5,166 bases of DNA from Anaerolinea sp. (GTDB taxonomy: Bacteria > Chloroflexota > Anaerolineae > Anaerolineales > Villigracilaceae), in assembly GCA_020720965.1 (NCBI GenBank), contig DYNS01000228.1, positions 1 to 5,166 of the forward strand, read 5' to 3'. Below the pieces are notes generated by a model, which was given only the letters and a program-made list of their open reading frames with translations, was not told where the DNA came from and made no database searches. Shown in pieces: positions 4,286 through 5,166 of this stretch. How positions within the stretch are numbered: position 1 is the stretch's first letter; every line of letters starts with the position of its first letter. Made by a program: the position numbers and the translations under genes.

Positions 4286-5166
4286 ATGCTGGGTGCAGAA
4301 CAAAAATCGTATCAGTTTCTTTATGCTCATTTGCAGCAAAGTCAGCGTCTTTCCCTCATCTTCATCGCCATCATCACCCTCATCGCCCTCAACTATCCGG
4401 GCGAGGATGCCTGGACTCTCGCGGTTATCCAGGTCTTGTTCTCTTTTCTGCTTGGCATCGCCGCGCTGATGCTTACCCTGGGGCGTATTCAGCGCCTGGA
4501 AAGCGGCAGCCGCGACAAGTTAGCCCGCCTGCGCCTGTTGGCATTTTGGCAGGCGGTTATCAGCATCACCTCCATCACGCTGGGGATTCACGTCTCCGGG
4601 GGACCTGCCAGCCCCATTACCCTCATCTACTTCATCTACGTTGGTGCCATTTCCTCCTACTACCCGCGCAGGCAGGTGATTTTCCTCAACTTCTTCATCA
4701 TCGCCTCTTACCTCACTCTTTTATACGGCTACGAAATCGGGCTTTACGCTCCCCACTTTGTGGTGGATTCTCCGTTTAACCAAATTGCCCTGCAAAACAT
4801 CCCCTTCCTGTGCCTCGTAGCCGCTCTGACTTTGTTTGCCAACGCCGTTGTCATTGCCGTCCACGCCAGCCAAACCCAGGCAAGCCTGCAAGATGCCGAT
4901 GCTCAAAACCTGTATCTCAACCGTCTGCACCAACTCGCCAGCGCCGGGCTGGAGAATAAAGACCTGCATGGCATCTACCAAACCCTGGCGCAACAAATCC
5001 GGCTCATCCTCTCTGCCGAGACGGTCTACCTCACCCGCTGGGACGAAGCCTCCCGGCAGGTCTTCCCCGGCGCAGCGGCAGGCAAGGTCAACGAGGAATA
5101 TCAAATCCTCTTCCCCAGCAACCCGCAAGAGATGACCCTGACCAAAGCCGCCCTCTACGCCCAAAC
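4286..5166 (+). CDS. Six-TM membrane sensor with GAF domain, 3' end outside window (probable histidine kinase or similar)
   Basis: The frame is open from the ATG at 4286 to the right edge (293 codons plus 2 nt), so the output domain is not seen. Six hydrophobic segments appear at about 22-37, 44-66, 84-103, 108-124, 130-148 and 170-193. A polar signalling helix rich in Gln, Ala and Asp follows (194-222). From LENKDLHGIYQTLAQQIRLI (222-241) onward, the pattern continues as SAETVYLTRWDEASRQVFPG, the typical opening of a GAF domain. Proteins with this order usually end in a histidine kinase, GGDEF or phosphatase module, which cannot be decided here. The ATG has a modest GGAAG ribosome site 8 nt upstream. 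An in-frame TTG at 4271 would add five residues and is the main alternative. It follows rnhA by 70 nt on the same strand. Overlapping frames from 4218 and 4240 lack plausible protein composition. Confidence 0.8.
   Translation, partial: MLGAEQKSYQFLYAHLQQSQRLSLIFIAIITLIALNYPGEDAWTLAVIQVLFSFLLGIAALMLTLGRIQRLESGSRDKLARLRLLAFWQAVISITSITLGIHVSGGPASPITLIYFIYVGAISSYYPRRQVIFLNFFIIASYLTLLYGYEIGLYAPHFVVDSPFNQIALQNIPFLCLVAALTLFANAVVIAVHASQTQASLQDADAQNLYLNRLHQLASAGLENKDLHGIYQTLAQQIRLILSAETVYLTRWDEASRQVFPGAAAGKVNEEYQILFPSNPQEMTLTKAALYAQ

Noticed and set aside
4240..4779. Plus-strand frame starting ATGGCGCAAGCC after the TGCTACAAT element.
   Set aside because: The product is rich in His, Pro and Arg with no domain pattern. 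It overlaps the frame that gives a coherent six-TM/GAF protein, so it is a shadow frame.
4721..5164. Minus-strand open frame over the sensor gene.
   Set aside because: It is the reverse complement of well-formed GAF and membrane coding sequence, and it has no recognisable domain or ribosome site.

Overview
The window looks like a chromosomal segment of a moderately GC-rich bacterium, most plausibly a member of the Chloroflexota (Anaerolineae-like). That placement is inferred from the gene repertoire: ECF sigma factors paired with short membrane anti-sigma proteins, a Cys-flanked LysM domain, a secreted bactofilin-like protein and a GAF sensor. No marker gene fixes it. There are eight genes: six on the minus strand (1-3454) and two on the plus strand (3496-5166), diverging from a 41-bp intergenic region. 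Both end genes are cut by the window edges. I see no rRNA, tRNA, CRISPR array, insertion sequence or clear terminator, and no gene-free stretch longer than about 80 bp.

Minus strand, in transcription order: (a) an ECF sigma factor (2846-3454); (b) a membrane protein with an anti-sigma-like N-terminus and an external LysM domain (2070-2849), coupled to the sigma gene by an ATGA overlap; (c) a zinc-ribbon NUDIX hydrolase (1572-2066), starting 3 nt after (b). A 76-bp gap follows, holding an ECF-type promoter (GAAAC-N16-CGTAA). Then come (d) a second ECF sigma factor with a GTG start (890-1495); (e) its zf-HC2 anti-sigma factor with several membrane segments (379-909), overlapping (d) by 20 nt; and (f) a secreted bactofilin-like beta-repeat protein (1-362, incomplete). 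Two sigma/anti-sigma modules therefore sit head-to-tail, with a possible regulatory link through the internal promoter. The LysM domain and the secreted beta-repeat protein suggest a cell-envelope theme.

Plus strand: a type 1 RNase H with an N-terminal hybrid-binding (viroplasmin-like) domain and an intact DEDD active site (3496-4215), then a six-TM sensor protein whose GAF domain runs off the end (4286-5166).

The divergent region 3455-3495 contains two extended -10 elements (TGnTACA[A/C]T) facing outward. Each lies 6-7 nt from its start codon, which suggests leaderless transcripts and mutually exclusive promoters. A third copy of the same element precedes the sensor gene.
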